64,000 nucleotides of DNA from Hymenobacter lapidarius (GTDB lineage: Bacteria > Bacteroidota > Bacteroidia > Cytophagales > Hymenobacteraceae): NCBI RefSeq assembly GCF_001816145.1, contig NZ_MDZB01000022.1, positions 47,442-111,441 of the forward strand, written 5' to 3'. This document shows positions 1 through 8,249 of this stretch, in pieces. The notes under the pieces are model-generated. The model was given only the letters and a program-made list of their open reading frames with translations, ran no database searches and was not told the origin of the DNA. Every line of letters begins with the position of its first letter. The stretch's first letter is position 1. The translations under genes and the position numbers were made by a program.

Positions 1-780
1 ACCATCCAAAGCATTGTGGGCGTTGATATCGACCAATTTGCCCCGTACCCCATCGTAGACGGCAAGGGCAGCAACGGCGGCTACTGCGGCCCGGCCGTGA
101 AGCCAATTGCCCTGAACATGGTGAAAAACTGCGCCCAGCACCCCGACATCAAGCTGCCTATTTCGGGCATTGGCGGCATCGAGAACTGGCGCGATGCGGT
201 GGAACATATTCTGCTGGGGGCCAGCAGTGTGCAGGTGTGCACGGCGGCCATGCACTTTGGTTTCGGCATCATTCGCGAAATGACTTCGGGCCTGGAGCAG
301 TACATGGTGGACAAAGGCTTCAGCACCATCTACGACTTTGTGGGCAAGGCCCTGCCCAACGTGCTGCCCTGGGAGCAGCTCAACATGAAGTATAAGGTGA
401 TGGCTAACATCCACGCCGAGAAGTGCATCGGCTGCCAGCTCTGCTACACCGCCTGCGAAGACGGCGCCCACCAAGCAATCCGGTTGAATGCGGGCACCCG
501 CGTCCCGGAAATCATCGAGGAAAACTGCGTGGGCTGCAATTTGTGCTCGCTGGTGTGCCCCGTAGAGGACTGCATCACTATGGACCGCACCGACTCCGGC
601 ACCGAGCACATCACCTGGAAAGAGCGGGTGGCCGCCGGCACCGCGCCCACCGAGTTCAACGACGAGCGCGCCGGTGGCCGGCACCACTGGGTGCCCGAGC
701 CCAGCGCCGCCCTGGGCAAGGAGCGCCACAAGACGCTTCCAGGCAAAGCCCGGGTTTATGCTGGGGACTTAGGCCTATAA
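1..780 (+). CDS. preA: NAD-dependent dihydropyrimidine dehydrogenase subunit PreA (C-terminal part)
   Basis: The reading frame is open from the first base, so the 5' part lies outside the window. The visible ~259 residues hold the end of the FMN-binding dihydroorotate-dehydrogenase-like barrel, with ISGIGGI followed by GASSVQVCTA. A ferredoxin module follows with two 4Fe-4S motifs, CIGCQLCYTAC and CVGCNLCSLVCPV. In the PreA family this subunit reduces uracil or thymine at the FMN, with electrons supplied through the PreT partner and the Fe-S clusters; it is cytoplasmic and starts reductive pyrimidine catabolism. The partner gene would be expected upstream, outside the window. A cytosine deaminase near 43.4 kb could feed the same pathway, but it is not linked to this gene. 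Confidence 0.92.
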   Translation, partial: TIQSIVGVDIDQFAPYPIVDGKGSNGGYCGPAVKPIALNMVKNCAQHPDIKLPISGIGGIENWRDAVEHILLGASSVQVCTAAMHFGFGIIREMTSGLEQYMVDKGFSTIYDFVGKALPNVLPWEQLNMKYKVMANIHAEKCIGCQLCYTACEDGAHQAIRLNAGTRVPEIIEENCVGCNLCSLVCPVEDCITMDRTDSGTEHITWKERVAAGTAPTEFNDERAGGRHHWVPEPSAALGKERHKTLPGKARVYAGDLGL

Positions 781-824
781 TCAATTGCGCTGATTACTCG
801 TGGCGCTTTTGCTACATCCTACAG

Positions 825-858
825 TTTGGTTTATTAGCTCGCAGTAGAAATAAGTTTG
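825..858 (+). promoter_or_regulatory. Bacteroidota-type promoter for the following lipoprotein gene
   Basis: A TTTG at 825-828 is followed after 22 nt by TAAGTTTG at 851-858, an exact match to TANNTTTG. The spacing is close to the usual Bacteroidota -33/-7 layout. Transcription would start near 865, about 65 nt before the chosen ATG. Confidence 0.45.
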
Positions 859-931
859 TCAATAGCGAGGAGTAGTAAGTATTCCCAACAAGAACGAAGT
901 GTCTTTCCCCCTAAACAATCATCTACCCTGT

Positions 932-1477
932 ATGAAAACTTTTGCTCTATATACCTCTTTTGTATCTGTTTTATTCTTGTCCGCCTGCAAGGATAAAGAA
1001 GTAACGCCTATTGGCCCAATAGAAGGGCGGTTTGATATAGTGAACGAGCAGGGCAAGGTAATGACAAGTTTTGCAAAAGGGCAAAATGTGATTTTTCGCT
1101 TTGAAGTAAAAAACACTACCAGCGAAGCTGTTTTTCTTAAAAACCCTTTATTCGACGCGCAGCAGTTCTTAGAATTGTACCAGCTCTCCAGTTCAACCTC
1201 TAACGTGTTACTTGGTAAGCCATACAATCATATCTTTTGCGACTACCGAGGAGGTTTTAATATTCCGGCGCGAAGTACCATAACGCTGAATATTTCTTGG
1301 GTAGAAGTGGCCAATTATTCCAACTCAGCGATTTTTTGCAGCCATGCGGCCAACAGTTATCTGCAACCCGGGCGCTACAAAAGCTCCTTTGCTGCGGCTT
1401 TTACTATTCTAAAGCCGACGGGACCCGAGACAGTTCTTCCTGCTCAATCCTTTAGTCAGGAATTTGACGTGCGCTAG
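932..1477 (+). CDS. Hypothetical lipoprotein
   Basis: The product has about 181 residues. The ATG at 932 is preferred over the upstream GTG at 899 because it gives a compact lipoprotein signal, MKTFALYTS...LFLSACKDKE, with lipobox LSAC. The remainder is probably a single beta-sandwich domain: it contains FDIVNEQGKV, a stretch FRFEVKNTTSEAVFLKNP and a C-terminal TILKPTG segment. That layout resembles BsuPI-like or other Ig-like extracytoplasmic domains, but no family is recognised with certainty. Base composition is less GC-rich than the flanking enzyme genes. It converges on the XdhC gene 13 bp downstream. Function unknown. Confidence 0.7.
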   Translation: MKTFALYTSFVSVLFLSACKDKEVTPIGPIEGRFDIVNEQGKVMTSFAKGQNVIFRFEVKNTTSEAVFLKNPLFDAQQFLELYQLSSSTSNVLLGKPYNHIFCDYRGGFNIPARSTITLNISWVEVANYSNSAIFCSHAANSYLQPGRYKSSFAAAFTILKPTGPETVLPAQSFSQEFDVR

Positions 1478-1490
1478 CCTTGCTGGTCAG

Positions 1491-2627
1491 TTAATTTAAC
1501 ACGGATATTGGCTCGTGAACACCGTCGGCTCGATCACGCAGTGGCCGGCTGTTGCGCTGGTGGTGCTTGGCTTGAATTTCGGCCACAATGGCCAGCGCAA
1601 TTTCCTCCGGGGTTTCGCTGCCCAAGTCCAGCCCAATCGGGCTGTGCAGTCGGCTGTGCAGCAGATTCCGGGCATCCTGTTCCGACAAATCCAGCTCGGC
1701 TTCGGCCAACAGGCGGGCTGCCTTGTTGCGTGGGCCCAGCAGACCAATGTAGGGTGTGGGGCCGGGAATGTGCAGGGCCAAAGCGGCCAAGTCATACGCG
1801 TAATTGTGGCTGAGCAGCACGGCGTAAGCATCACCGGGCGTTTCCTGCGCGATGGCGGCTACCGGCACCACCCGCACCTCGGCGGCTTCTGGGAAGCGGG
1901 AGCGGGTGGCCAGGTTGGGCCGGCCGTCGAACACGGTGATGTGCCAGCCCAGCGAGGCAGCGAGGTGCACCAGCGGCTGGGCATCGTTGCCCGCCCCGTA
2001 CACAATGAGGCGCAAGGGCGGAGTGAGGAGTTCGACCAAAGCACGCACGGGGCCGGCGTCGGTGTCTATGTCCAGCACCTGCGTGGTGCCTTCGGCTAAT
2101 GTTGCGCGGGCAGCTTCGGCCAGTGGGGCGGCCAGGGCGGGGGTGCCCCGCACCGTGCCCGCCGCCGTGAGCAGCACGCGCTGGCCCACGCCTGCCCGCA
2201 GTCCCGTGCCCTCATCGGTGCTGAAAACGGTGGCCAGCACGGCCGGCTCCGGGTATCCGGCGAAGCCGCGCAGCAGCTCCATCGCATTGTCGGGCGCGGC
2301 AAAGTCCAGCGGCTCCAGTAGGATGCGAACCACGCCCTGGCAGCCGGGGCCCAAGCCGTGGCGCGGGTCGTCCTCGTCGCGGGTGTCATAGGTAACCAAG
2401 CCCGGCTCGCCCCGGAAAATGGCCTGCCGGGCACGCTGCCGCGCATCGCCCTCCAGGCAGCCGCCGCTGATGGCCCCGGTTAGCTGGCCATCGTCGGTGA
2501 CGAGCATACGGGCGCCAGGCCGGCGATACGCAGAGCCCAGCACTTCCACCACCGTGGCCAGGGCGCAGGGCCGGGCGCTGGCGCGGTGCTGGTCGTAGGC
2601 AAGGAGCAGGCGTTGGAGTTCAGTCAT
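1491..2627 (-). CDS. XdhC/CoxI family molybdenum cofactor insertion protein (PaoD-like)
   Basis: The product has 378 residues. The N-terminal XdhC domain includes CALATVVEVLGSAYRRPGAR and the SGGCLEGD motif. The C-terminal half is a Rossmann-like XdhC_C domain with VYGAGNDAQPL and LLSHNYAYD. Proteins of this family bind molybdenum cofactor, help its terminal sulfuration or modification, and load it into xanthine-dehydrogenase-type enzymes. The gene lies directly downstream of the three oxidoreductase subunits on the same strand, matching the paoABCD order known in E. coli. The ATG at 2627 is chosen; a TTG four codons upstream is possible but less likely. The 190 bp separating it from the large subunit gene contain no other gene. 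Confidence 0.88.
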   Translation of the reverse strand: MTELQRLLLAYDQHRASARPCALATVVEVLGSAYRRPGARMLVTDDGQLTGAISGGCLEGDARQRARQAIFRGEPGLVTYDTRDEDDPRHGLGPGCQGVVRILLEPLDFAAPDNAMELLRGFAGYPEPAVLATVFSTDEGTGLRAGVGQRVLLTAAGTVRGTPALAAPLAEAARATLAEGTTQVLDIDTDAGPVRALVELLTPPLRLIVYGAGNDAQPLVHLAASLGWHITVFDGRPNLATRSRFPEAAEVRVVPVAAIAQETPGDAYAVLLSHNYAYDLAALALHIPGPTPYIGLLGPRNKAARLLAEAELDLSEQDARNLLHSRLHSPIGLDLGSETPEEIALAIVAEIQAKHHQRNSRPLRDRADGVHEPISVLN

Positions 2628-2817
2628 TCGGGATGTCAAGTAGGTCTAGCAGCACGCCGGGCGGCAGGGGGAGGTTATGTAAACTGCTTGCCGGGAAGCG
2701 AGGTTTTGGGACGGTAGCAAACGGCGACGTTAAAACCAACCGCCCCGCAACGAGTTCTTTACGGGGTATTTTTACGCGAAGAATAGCTACCCCCAGCACC
2801 TGCCAGCGCCGCAGTTT

Positions 2818-5052
2818 CTACAGCAGCTTATCGATAGTAATGGGCATATCGCGCACGCGCTTGCCGGTGGCGTGGTAAATGGCGTTGGCCACGGCGGCGG
2901 CTACGCCCAGCATGCCCACTTCGCCCAGGCCCTTGATGCCGAGGGGGTTCACTTTATCGTCTTCCTCGTTCACGAAAACGACGTCGATGGCGTGAATGTC
3001 GGCGTTCACCGGGACGTGGTATTCGGCCAGGGAGTGGTTCATGTAGCGGCCGAAGCGGTGGTCCATCACCGATTCTTCCATCAGGGCCATGCCGAGGCCC
3101 CAGACCACGGAGCCGAGCACTTGACTGCGGGCCGTTTTGGGGTTGAGGATGCGTCCGGCGGCCACGGCATTTACCACGCGGGTAACGTGCACGGTCATCA
3201 GGTCGGGGTCCACTTTCACTTCCACAAACACCGCGTTGTGGGCGTGCATGGAGTATTTTGGCGGCTTCAGCATCGCCAGCTTGGCGAGTAGCGTGGAGTT
3301 TTCGGCTTCAATTCTGGGCTCGCCGCTGGCCTGCACCACATCGCGCAGCACCATGGCTTGAGTACTGTCGGAGCGCAGACGCATCTGGCCGTTGGCAAAC
3401 TGCACATCGTCGATTTTGACGCCTTTGAACGCCGGGCTGTCCATTTTCTGGGTTTGTTTCAGCAGGGCCTCGCCCAGCTTGGTGCAGGCTTCCACCACGG
3501 AGTTGCCCACCGAGGCGGCCGTCCAGGAGCCGCCTTGCAGCGGCGACTCGGGAAGCTCGGTATCGCCCAGCACGAAGGTGACGGCCTCAATGGGTAGGCC
3601 CATGCTTTCGGCCGCAATCTGCGTCATAATGGTGTAGGTGCCGGTGCCGATTTCGTTGGTGCCGCTGCTCACCGTGAGGTGGCCGTCGGCGTCGAGGCTG
3701 GCGCGTACGGAGGCGGGCAGCTTGGTGGCGTCCCACACGCCGCCGCCCATGCCCCAGCCCACCAGCAGGTTGCCGTCGCGCATGGAGCCGGGCGCGGCCG
3801 TGCGCTGCTTCCAGCCAAATTTGGCGGCGCCTTCGTGGTAGCACTTGCGCAGCGCCTTGCTGGAATAGGGGAGGTCCTGGGCCTGGTCGTGGTCGGAGTA
3901 GTTGCGCATGCGGAATTCGAGCGGGTCGAGGCCGGCGGCATAGGCCATCTCGTCCATCGCAATTTCCAGGGCGATGGAGCCCGAGGCTGCGCCGGGTGCG
4001 CGCATGTCGAGCGGCGTGTACACGTCGAGTTTGGCCAGGCGGTAGCCCAGCGCCACATTTTTGCAGTCGTAGAGCATGCCGCTCCAGCCCACCACGTTTT
4101 CGGTAAAATCCTCAAACTGCGAGGTCTCGGCCACGGCAAAGTGGTTGATGCCGGTGAGCGAGCCGTCGGCGGCGGTGGCCAGGGCTACGTGCTGCAGGGT
4201 TTCGGGCCGGTGGCCAAAGCTGAACATCTGCTCGCGGGTGAGCGATACGCGCACCGAGCGCTCCAGCTCCAGCGAGGCCATCACGGCCAGCAACAGTTGG
4301 TACTGGGGCCGCAGGCCGGAGCCAAAGCCGCCGCCGGTGTACTTCGAAATTACCCGCGCCCGGTCTTTGCTCAGCCCGAAAATCTTGGTCACGAGCAGCT
4401 GGCTGTTGAAGGCGCCCTGCGTCTTGTCGTAGATATTCAGGTGCTTATCGCCCAGCCACTCCACGGTGGTGGCAAAGTTTTCCATGGGGTTGTGGTGCTG
4501 GGCGTGGTGCGAGAACTGCGCCTCCACGTGGGCCACGCCTTCCTTCCAGCCCTTGCCAAAGTTGCCGCGCGACTTCGGCGGCTGGAAGCCGATTTTGCCT
4601 TTGCCCGGCTCGTAGGCATCGTCGATATGCTGGCTCAACTTGGTTTCGTGGGCGACCTCCTCGTACTCGATGTGCAGCACGGACGCGGCGTAGCGAGCCA
4701 GCTCAAAGGTGTCGGCCACCACCAGCGCCACCGGCTGCAGGCTGAACTTGATTTCGGCATCGTACAGCGGGCGAAACGGCGAGCCGCCGGGCGCGATTTC
4801 GTCTTGGTAGCTGCGGTCGAAAATGGCGAAATGCGGCACGTTCTCGTGCGAGAAAACCTGCTGCACGCCCGCCAGCGCCAGCACCGGCGCGGCGTCTATT
4901 TTCGTGATTTTGCCCTTGGCGATGGGGCTGCTCACCACGTAGCCGTACAGCATGTTCGGCACGTTGTATTCGGCGGCGTACTTGGCGGTGCCGGTCACTT
5001 TGGCCGGGCCATCCACGCGGCTGGTGGGCTTGCCGATATAGTCAGTATTCAT
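2818..5052 (-). CDS. paoC: Aldehyde/xanthine oxidoreductase, molybdopterin-binding large subunit (PaoC-like)
   Basis: The product has 744 residues, typical for the separate large subunit of the xanthine oxidase family. It begins with the short N-terminal domain (GKPTSRVDGPAKVTGTAKYA), followed by Moco-binding segments such as GGGFGSGLRPQ and APGAASGSIALE, and ends with LGEVGMLG, whose Glu aligns with the base catalyst of the family. It should hydroxylate aldehydes or N-heterocycles; substrate cannot be read from sequence. It is the third gene of an operon with the Fe-S and FAD subunits upstream and XdhC downstream. No signal peptide is visible. Confidence 0.9.
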   Translation of the reverse strand: MNTDYIGKPTSRVDGPAKVTGTAKYAAEYNVPNMLYGYVVSSPIAKGKITKIDAAPVLALAGVQQVFSHENVPHFAIFDRSYQDEIAPGGSPFRPLYDAEIKFSLQPVALVVADTFELARYAASVLHIEYEEVAHETKLSQHIDDAYEPGKGKIGFQPPKSRGNFGKGWKEGVAHVEAQFSHHAQHHNPMENFATTVEWLGDKHLNIYDKTQGAFNSQLLVTKIFGLSKDRARVISKYTGGGFGSGLRPQYQLLLAVMASLELERSVRVSLTREQMFSFGHRPETLQHVALATAADGSLTGINHFAVAETSQFEDFTENVVGWSGMLYDCKNVALGYRLAKLDVYTPLDMRAPGAASGSIALEIAMDEMAYAAGLDPLEFRMRNYSDHDQAQDLPYSSKALRKCYHEGAAKFGWKQRTAAPGSMRDGNLLVGWGMGGGVWDATKLPASVRASLDADGHLTVSSGTNEIGTGTYTIMTQIAAESMGLPIEAVTFVLGDTELPESPLQGGSWTAASVGNSVVEACTKLGEALLKQTQKMDSPAFKGVKIDDVQFANGQMRLRSDSTQAMVLRDVVQASGEPRIEAENSTLLAKLAMLKPPKYSMHAHNAVFVEVKVDPDLMTVHVTRVVNAVAAGRILNPKTARSQVLGSVVWGLGMALMEESVMDHRFGRYMNHSLAEYHVPVNADIHAIDVVFVNEEDDKVNPLGIKGLGEVGMLGVAAAVANAIYHATGKRVRDMPITIDKLL

Positions 5053-5070
5053 AGGTAAAGCTGTTGGCCG

Positions 5071-5146
5071 CTAGCTATTAGCTGTTAGCTTGATGAGTAA
5101 TGAACAAAAAAACCAATGGCTATGAGTTGAAAGCTGACGGCTGGAA
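5071..5146. repeat. Short AGCTATTAGCTGTTAGCT-type intergenic repeat
   Basis: The gap between the large-subunit and FAD-subunit genes contains CTAGCTATTAGCTGTTAGCT and, further on, partly complementary ATGGCTATGAGTTGAAAGCTGACGGCTGG-like sequence. The same AGCTATTAGCTGTTAGCT words form a clear inverted repeat at 54648-54760, so this looks like a degenerate member of the same family. It extends slightly into the end of the FAD-subunit gene. Confidence 0.35.
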
Positions 5147-6154
5147 ATAGGCGTTGGTATCAACTGTCGCTTTCATCTCGGTGGCCTGCTTGAGAGCCCG
5201 CACGATGGCACGCTTAGCCAGCTCAATTTTGAACGTGTTTTCCCCGTAGCCTTTGGCGTTTTCGAGCACCTTGGCCGCCACGCGGCGGAAGGTGTCGGCG
5301 GTGGCGGGCTGCCCCACGAGCAGGGCCTCGGCCGCCTTATCGCGCCAGGCCTTGTGGGCCACGCCGCCCAGCGCCAGGCGGGCATCCTTAATGGTGTTGC
5401 CGTCCAGCTCCAGCGCCGCCGCCACGCTCACCAGCGCGAAGGCGTAGCTGGTGCGGTCGCGCAGCTTCAGGTAGCTGAAGTGCTGGGCGAAGCCTTTGGC
5501 GGGCAGGTCAAGGCCGGTGATGAGCTCGCCCGGCTCCAGGGTGTTATCGCGCTCGGGGTGGTCGCCGGGCAGGCGGTGGAAATCCTCGAATTTGATGGTA
5601 CGCTCGCCGTTGGGGCCGCTCACGCGCACGGTGGTGTCGAGGGCGGCCAGGGCCACGCACATGTCACTCGGGTGAGTGGCGATGCAGGAGTCGCTGGTGC
5701 CCAGAATGCCGCACACGCGGTTGTAGCCGCCAATGGCCGAGCAGCCCGTGCCCGGCTCGCGCTTGTTGCAGGGCGTGGCCAGGTCGTAGAAATAGTAGCA
5801 GCGGGTGCGCTGCATGAGGTTGCCGCCGTCGGTGGCCATGTTACGCAGCTGCGGGCTGGCCCCGGCCAGAATGGCCTGGTTCAGCAGCGGGTAGCGGCTG
5901 ATTACTTCGGGATGATAGGCGGTGTCGGCATTGGTGGCGAGGGCCCCGAGGCGCAGGCCGCCATCGGGCGTATTCTCAATGGTGTCGAGGCCCAGCTTTT
6001 TGAGGCCGATGAGGTGCGTGGGGCGGGCCACGTTTTCCTTCATCAAATCGACCAGGTTGGTGCCCCCGCCGATGTAGGCGGCCCCTTCGTGGCTGGCTTT
6101 TTCGCGCACGGCCGCATCCACGGCGGCAGCTTGTGTAAAAGTGAAACTGTTCAT
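5120..6154 (-). CDS. paoB: Aldehyde/xanthine oxidoreductase, FAD-binding subunit (PaoB-like, 4Fe-4S)
   Basis: The product has about 344 residues. The ATG at 6154 begins MNSFTFTQAAAVDAA, the normal start for this subunit; the upstream open frame is GC-rich leader. The FAD PP-loop is AYIGGGTNLVDLMKEN. An insert carries Cys residues in RTRCYYFYDLATPC, GTGCSAIGG and DSCIATHPSDM. In E. coli PaoB the equivalent insert binds an extra 4Fe-4S cluster, which marks this complex as PaoABC type rather than a generic xanthine dehydrogenase. The gene sits 29 bp after the 2Fe-2S subunit gene and 67 bp before the large subunit gene. Confidence 0.9.
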   Translation of the reverse strand: MNSFTFTQAAAVDAAVREKASHEGAAYIGGGTNLVDLMKENVARPTHLIGLKKLGLDTIENTPDGGLRLGALATNADTAYHPEVISRYPLLNQAILAGASPQLRNMATDGGNLMQRTRCYYFYDLATPCNKREPGTGCSAIGGYNRVCGILGTSDSCIATHPSDMCVALAALDTTVRVSGPNGERTIKFEDFHRLPGDHPERDNTLEPGELITGLDLPAKGFAQHFSYLKLRDRTSYAFALVSVAAALELDGNTIKDARLALGGVAHKAWRDKAAEALLVGQPATADTFRRVAAKVLENAKGYGENTFKIELAKRAIVRALKQATEMKATVDTNAYFQPSAFNS

Positions 6155-6183
6155 AGTGGCTGGAAAATAGAAGGGCGGGAAGG

Positions 6184-6795
6184 TTATTTTTTGGGCGGTG
6201 CTACCGGTGGCATCTGCTGGTGCGCCGCGCCCGCCGACCATTCTTTTTCCGGCATCACAATCTTGCCCTCCGCCCCCGGTTTCTGACCTTCAATTACTTC
6301 CATTACGGCGCTCAGAATGTTGCTGTAAGCGCCGCAGCGGCAGAGGTTGCCGCTCATCAGCTCGCGCACTTCGGCTTCGGTGCGGGCCTTGCCTTCATTG
6401 ATAAGGCCCTGGGCCGAGCAAATCTGGCCCGGCGTGCAGTAGCCGCACTGGAAGGCGTCGTGGTCGATGAACGCCTGCTGGAGCGGACTCAGGCTTTCCT
6501 CGGTGCCCAGGCCTTCGATGGTTTGAATCTCGCTGCCTTCCTGCATCACGGCCAGGCTCAGACAGCTGTTAATGTGCTTGCCATCAACTAGTACCGTGCA
6601 GGCCCCGCACTGGCCGTGGTCGCAGCCCTTTTTGGTGCCGGTCAGGTCCAGGTATTCGCGCAGGGCGTCGAGCAGGGTGGTCCAGGGGGCAATGTGCAGG
6701 GTGCGGTCCTGGCCGTTGATGTGCAGCGTAACGGGCTGCGTGGGGACCAGAGTGGCAGGGGACATTCCCAGCGGCGCTTGGGTAACGTGGGTCAT
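6184..6795 (-). CDS. paoA: Aldehyde/xanthine oxidoreductase, 2Fe-2S subunit (PaoA-like)
   Basis: The product has about 203 residues from the ATG at 6795. It shows the plant-type 2Fe-2S ferredoxin motif CDHGQCGACTVLVDG...NSC and the second 2Fe-2S motif CGYCTPGQ...GNLCRCGAY, with the standard order and spacing. E. coli PaoA carries a Tat signal for periplasmic export. Here neither the chosen N terminus nor the extended frame upstream shows a twin-arginine motif and hydrophobic stretch, so a cytoplasmic enzyme is inferred. This is the first gene of the four-gene oxidoreductase operon. Confidence 0.9.
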   Translation of the reverse strand: MTHVTQAPLGMSPATLVPTQPVTLHINGQDRTLHIAPWTTLLDALREYLDLTGTKKGCDHGQCGACTVLVDGKHINSCLSLAVMQEGSEIQTIEGLGTEESLSPLQQAFIDHDAFQCGYCTPGQICSAQGLINEGKARTEAEVRELMSGNLCRCGAYSNILSAVMEVIEGQKPGAEGKIVMPEKEWSAGAAHQQMPPVAPPKK

Positions 6796-7166
6796 GGGTA
6801 CGGGAGGAAGGAGTGAATGTGCCGAAGCGCGGTGGTGGCGCACAACCGTGGAGGCGCGCAGAGCTCGTAAGCTCTTTTTCTATACGTGCCCAAACCGGCT
6901 TGGCGTTGCCTTGCACTCCATTCGTCGGTGAGAAGTTGCCAGTCCATCGGGCCGTTGGTCAGGCGCGCGAGCATGGCAGCCACTGGGGAGGATGCATATT
7001 TGCGTTGAATGTAAGCGCCGCAATTCAACGTGAAGCTGCTAGCATTCAGCGTGTACAATGGAGTGTTGAGCTAAAAAAAGTTTCTGCCCAGGGCGCTTGG
7101 GAATAAATTCGAATTCAGAAAATACTCAGCCATTCCAGGGCTACTTATTCTTAGGGTTTCTGCCTT
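6796..7166. other. Divergent intergenic region with a possible operator
   Basis: This gap separates the leftward oxidoreductase operon from the rightward two-component region. A near-consensus -7 box CATATTTG (6995-7002) is followed at once by a dyad, GTTGAAT at 7004-7010 and ATTCAAC at 7023-7029. That could be an operator over the start of a rightward transcript. No clear promoter for the leftward operon and no RNA gene were found. Confidence refers to the dyad having a regulatory role. Confidence 0.25.
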
Positions 7167-7355
7167 ATGCATACCGCTATTCAACGGCACTTCCGCTACT
7201 ACCTGGCGGCTTTCCTTTCAATTTTGCTGGCGGTAGGGGTTCGATTGCAGACCGCGCCGCTGGGCAGCAATGCAGGTGCTGCCCATAATGCACCGCCCAG
7301 CGCAGCGCCTGTTGTTCAGCCCGGTAGCGTAGTCGCCGCCGTTGCATCGCGCTAA
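7167..7355 (+). CDS. Small hypothetical membrane/secreted peptide
   Basis: The ATG-initiated frame has 62 codons. The first ~28 residues form a basic start and a hydrophobic core, HFRYYLAAFLSILLAVGV, typical of a signal peptide or single membrane anchor. The tail is short, low in complexity and rich in Ala, Pro and Val. It lies ~110 bp upstream of the response regulator on the same strand. It could be a small accessory peptide of the two-component system or a chance frame; there is no homology evidence. Confidence 0.35.
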   Translation: MHTAIQRHFRYYLAAFLSILLAVGVRLQTAPLGSNAGAAHNAPPSAAPVVQPGSVVAAVASR

Positions 7356-7466
7356 ACCAGCGGGTTGCTCCCCGCATTGCTGCCGCTTGGCTGGCCCCTC
7401 TCGTAGCGCGGTCTATTGGGGAGGGCCGGCGCCTTTTTCGAGCCGCTCGCATTACCTTCCGGCGCC

Positions 7467-8147
7467 ATGAAAATTCTTTTAGTCGAAGACGAACCTTCCG
7501 TTGCGGCGTTTCTCCACCAGGGCCTCACCGAGCAGGACTACACTGTGGACCTGGCCGCCGATGGCCTGCTGGGCCTGCGCCGCGCCCAATCTACCCAGTA
7601 CGACTGCCTGATTCTGGACCAAATGCTGCCCGGCCTGAGCGGCCTGGAAGTGTGCCGCCAGGTGCGGGCCCACGACCCGGGCGTGCCCATCCTGATGCTC
7701 ACGGCCCTGGGCGAAACCGATGACAAAATCCGCGGCCTCGACGCCGGAGCCGACGACTACCTCGTCAAGCCTTTCGCCTTCGAGGAGCTGCTGGCCCGGC
7801 TGCGGGCCCTGGTGCGGCGCCGCACCGAAGCGCCCGCGCCCAAAGCCATTCTGCACCTCGCCGACCTGACCCTGGACCCCGCCGCCAAGCGTGTGGAGCG
7901 GGCGGGCCAGCTGGTGCAGCTCACGGCGCGGGAATTTTCGCTGCTCGAGTACCTATTGCGCAATCAGGGGCGCGTGGCGTCCCGGGCCGATTTGCTGGAG
8001 CACGTCTGGGACTTGAGCTTCGATACGGGTTCCAATGTTATAGATGTATACATCAATTTTTTGCGCAAGAAAATTGATAAAGGCTTCGAGCCCAAGCTCA
8101 TTCACACGCTGGTGGGCATGGGCTACGTGATGAAAACCGAAGCCTAG
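7467..8147 (+). CDS. OmpR/PhoB-family response regulator
   Basis: The product has 226 residues from the ATG at 7467. The receiver domain shows MKILLVEDEP, the phosphoacceptor Asp51 in LILDQMLPG, the conserved Thr in LMLTALGE and the Lys in DDYLVKPFAF. The C-terminal winged helix begins around LTLDPAAKRVERAGQ and has the OmpR-type LTAREFSLLEYLLRNQGRV and SNVIDVYINFLRKKID segments. It sits 102 bp before the histidine kinase gene. Four 11-bp tandem repeats just after the kinase gene are the kind of site this family binds and are the best candidate target; that link is inferred. Confidence 0.93.
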   Translation: MKILLVEDEPSVAAFLHQGLTEQDYTVDLAADGLLGLRRAQSTQYDCLILDQMLPGLSGLEVCRQVRAHDPGVPILMLTALGETDDKIRGLDAGADDYLVKPFAFEELLARLRALVRRRTEAPAPKAILHLADLTLDPAAKRVERAGQLVQLTAREFSLLEYLLRNQGRVASRADLLEHVWDLSFDTGSNVIDVYINFLRKKIDKGFEPKLIHTLVGMGYVMKTEA

Positions 8148-8249
8148 CTGGCGCAAGTTGCGGAGCGCCTGACGGTGGCGGCGGGGCATGTTATCCATTG
8201 AGGGGAGAGGGCTGTTGCACTGGCTCCTTCCCGCCTGACTAGTTTCACG

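Noticed and set aside
3679..5058. Long open frame on the plus strand (459 codons)
   Set aside because: It is antisense to the oxidoreductase large-subunit gene and arises from GC-rich codon use; its product is Val/His/Ala-rich with no domain.
5120..6241. Longer N terminus for the FAD subunit
   Set aside because: The extra 29 residues are not seen in the family, and MNSFTF is the usual start.
6860..6878. Tiny AGAGCT/AGCTCT hairpin with a T run
   Set aside because: It would terminate rightward transcription, but no rightward gene precedes it; a 6-bp stem of this kind is expected by chance.
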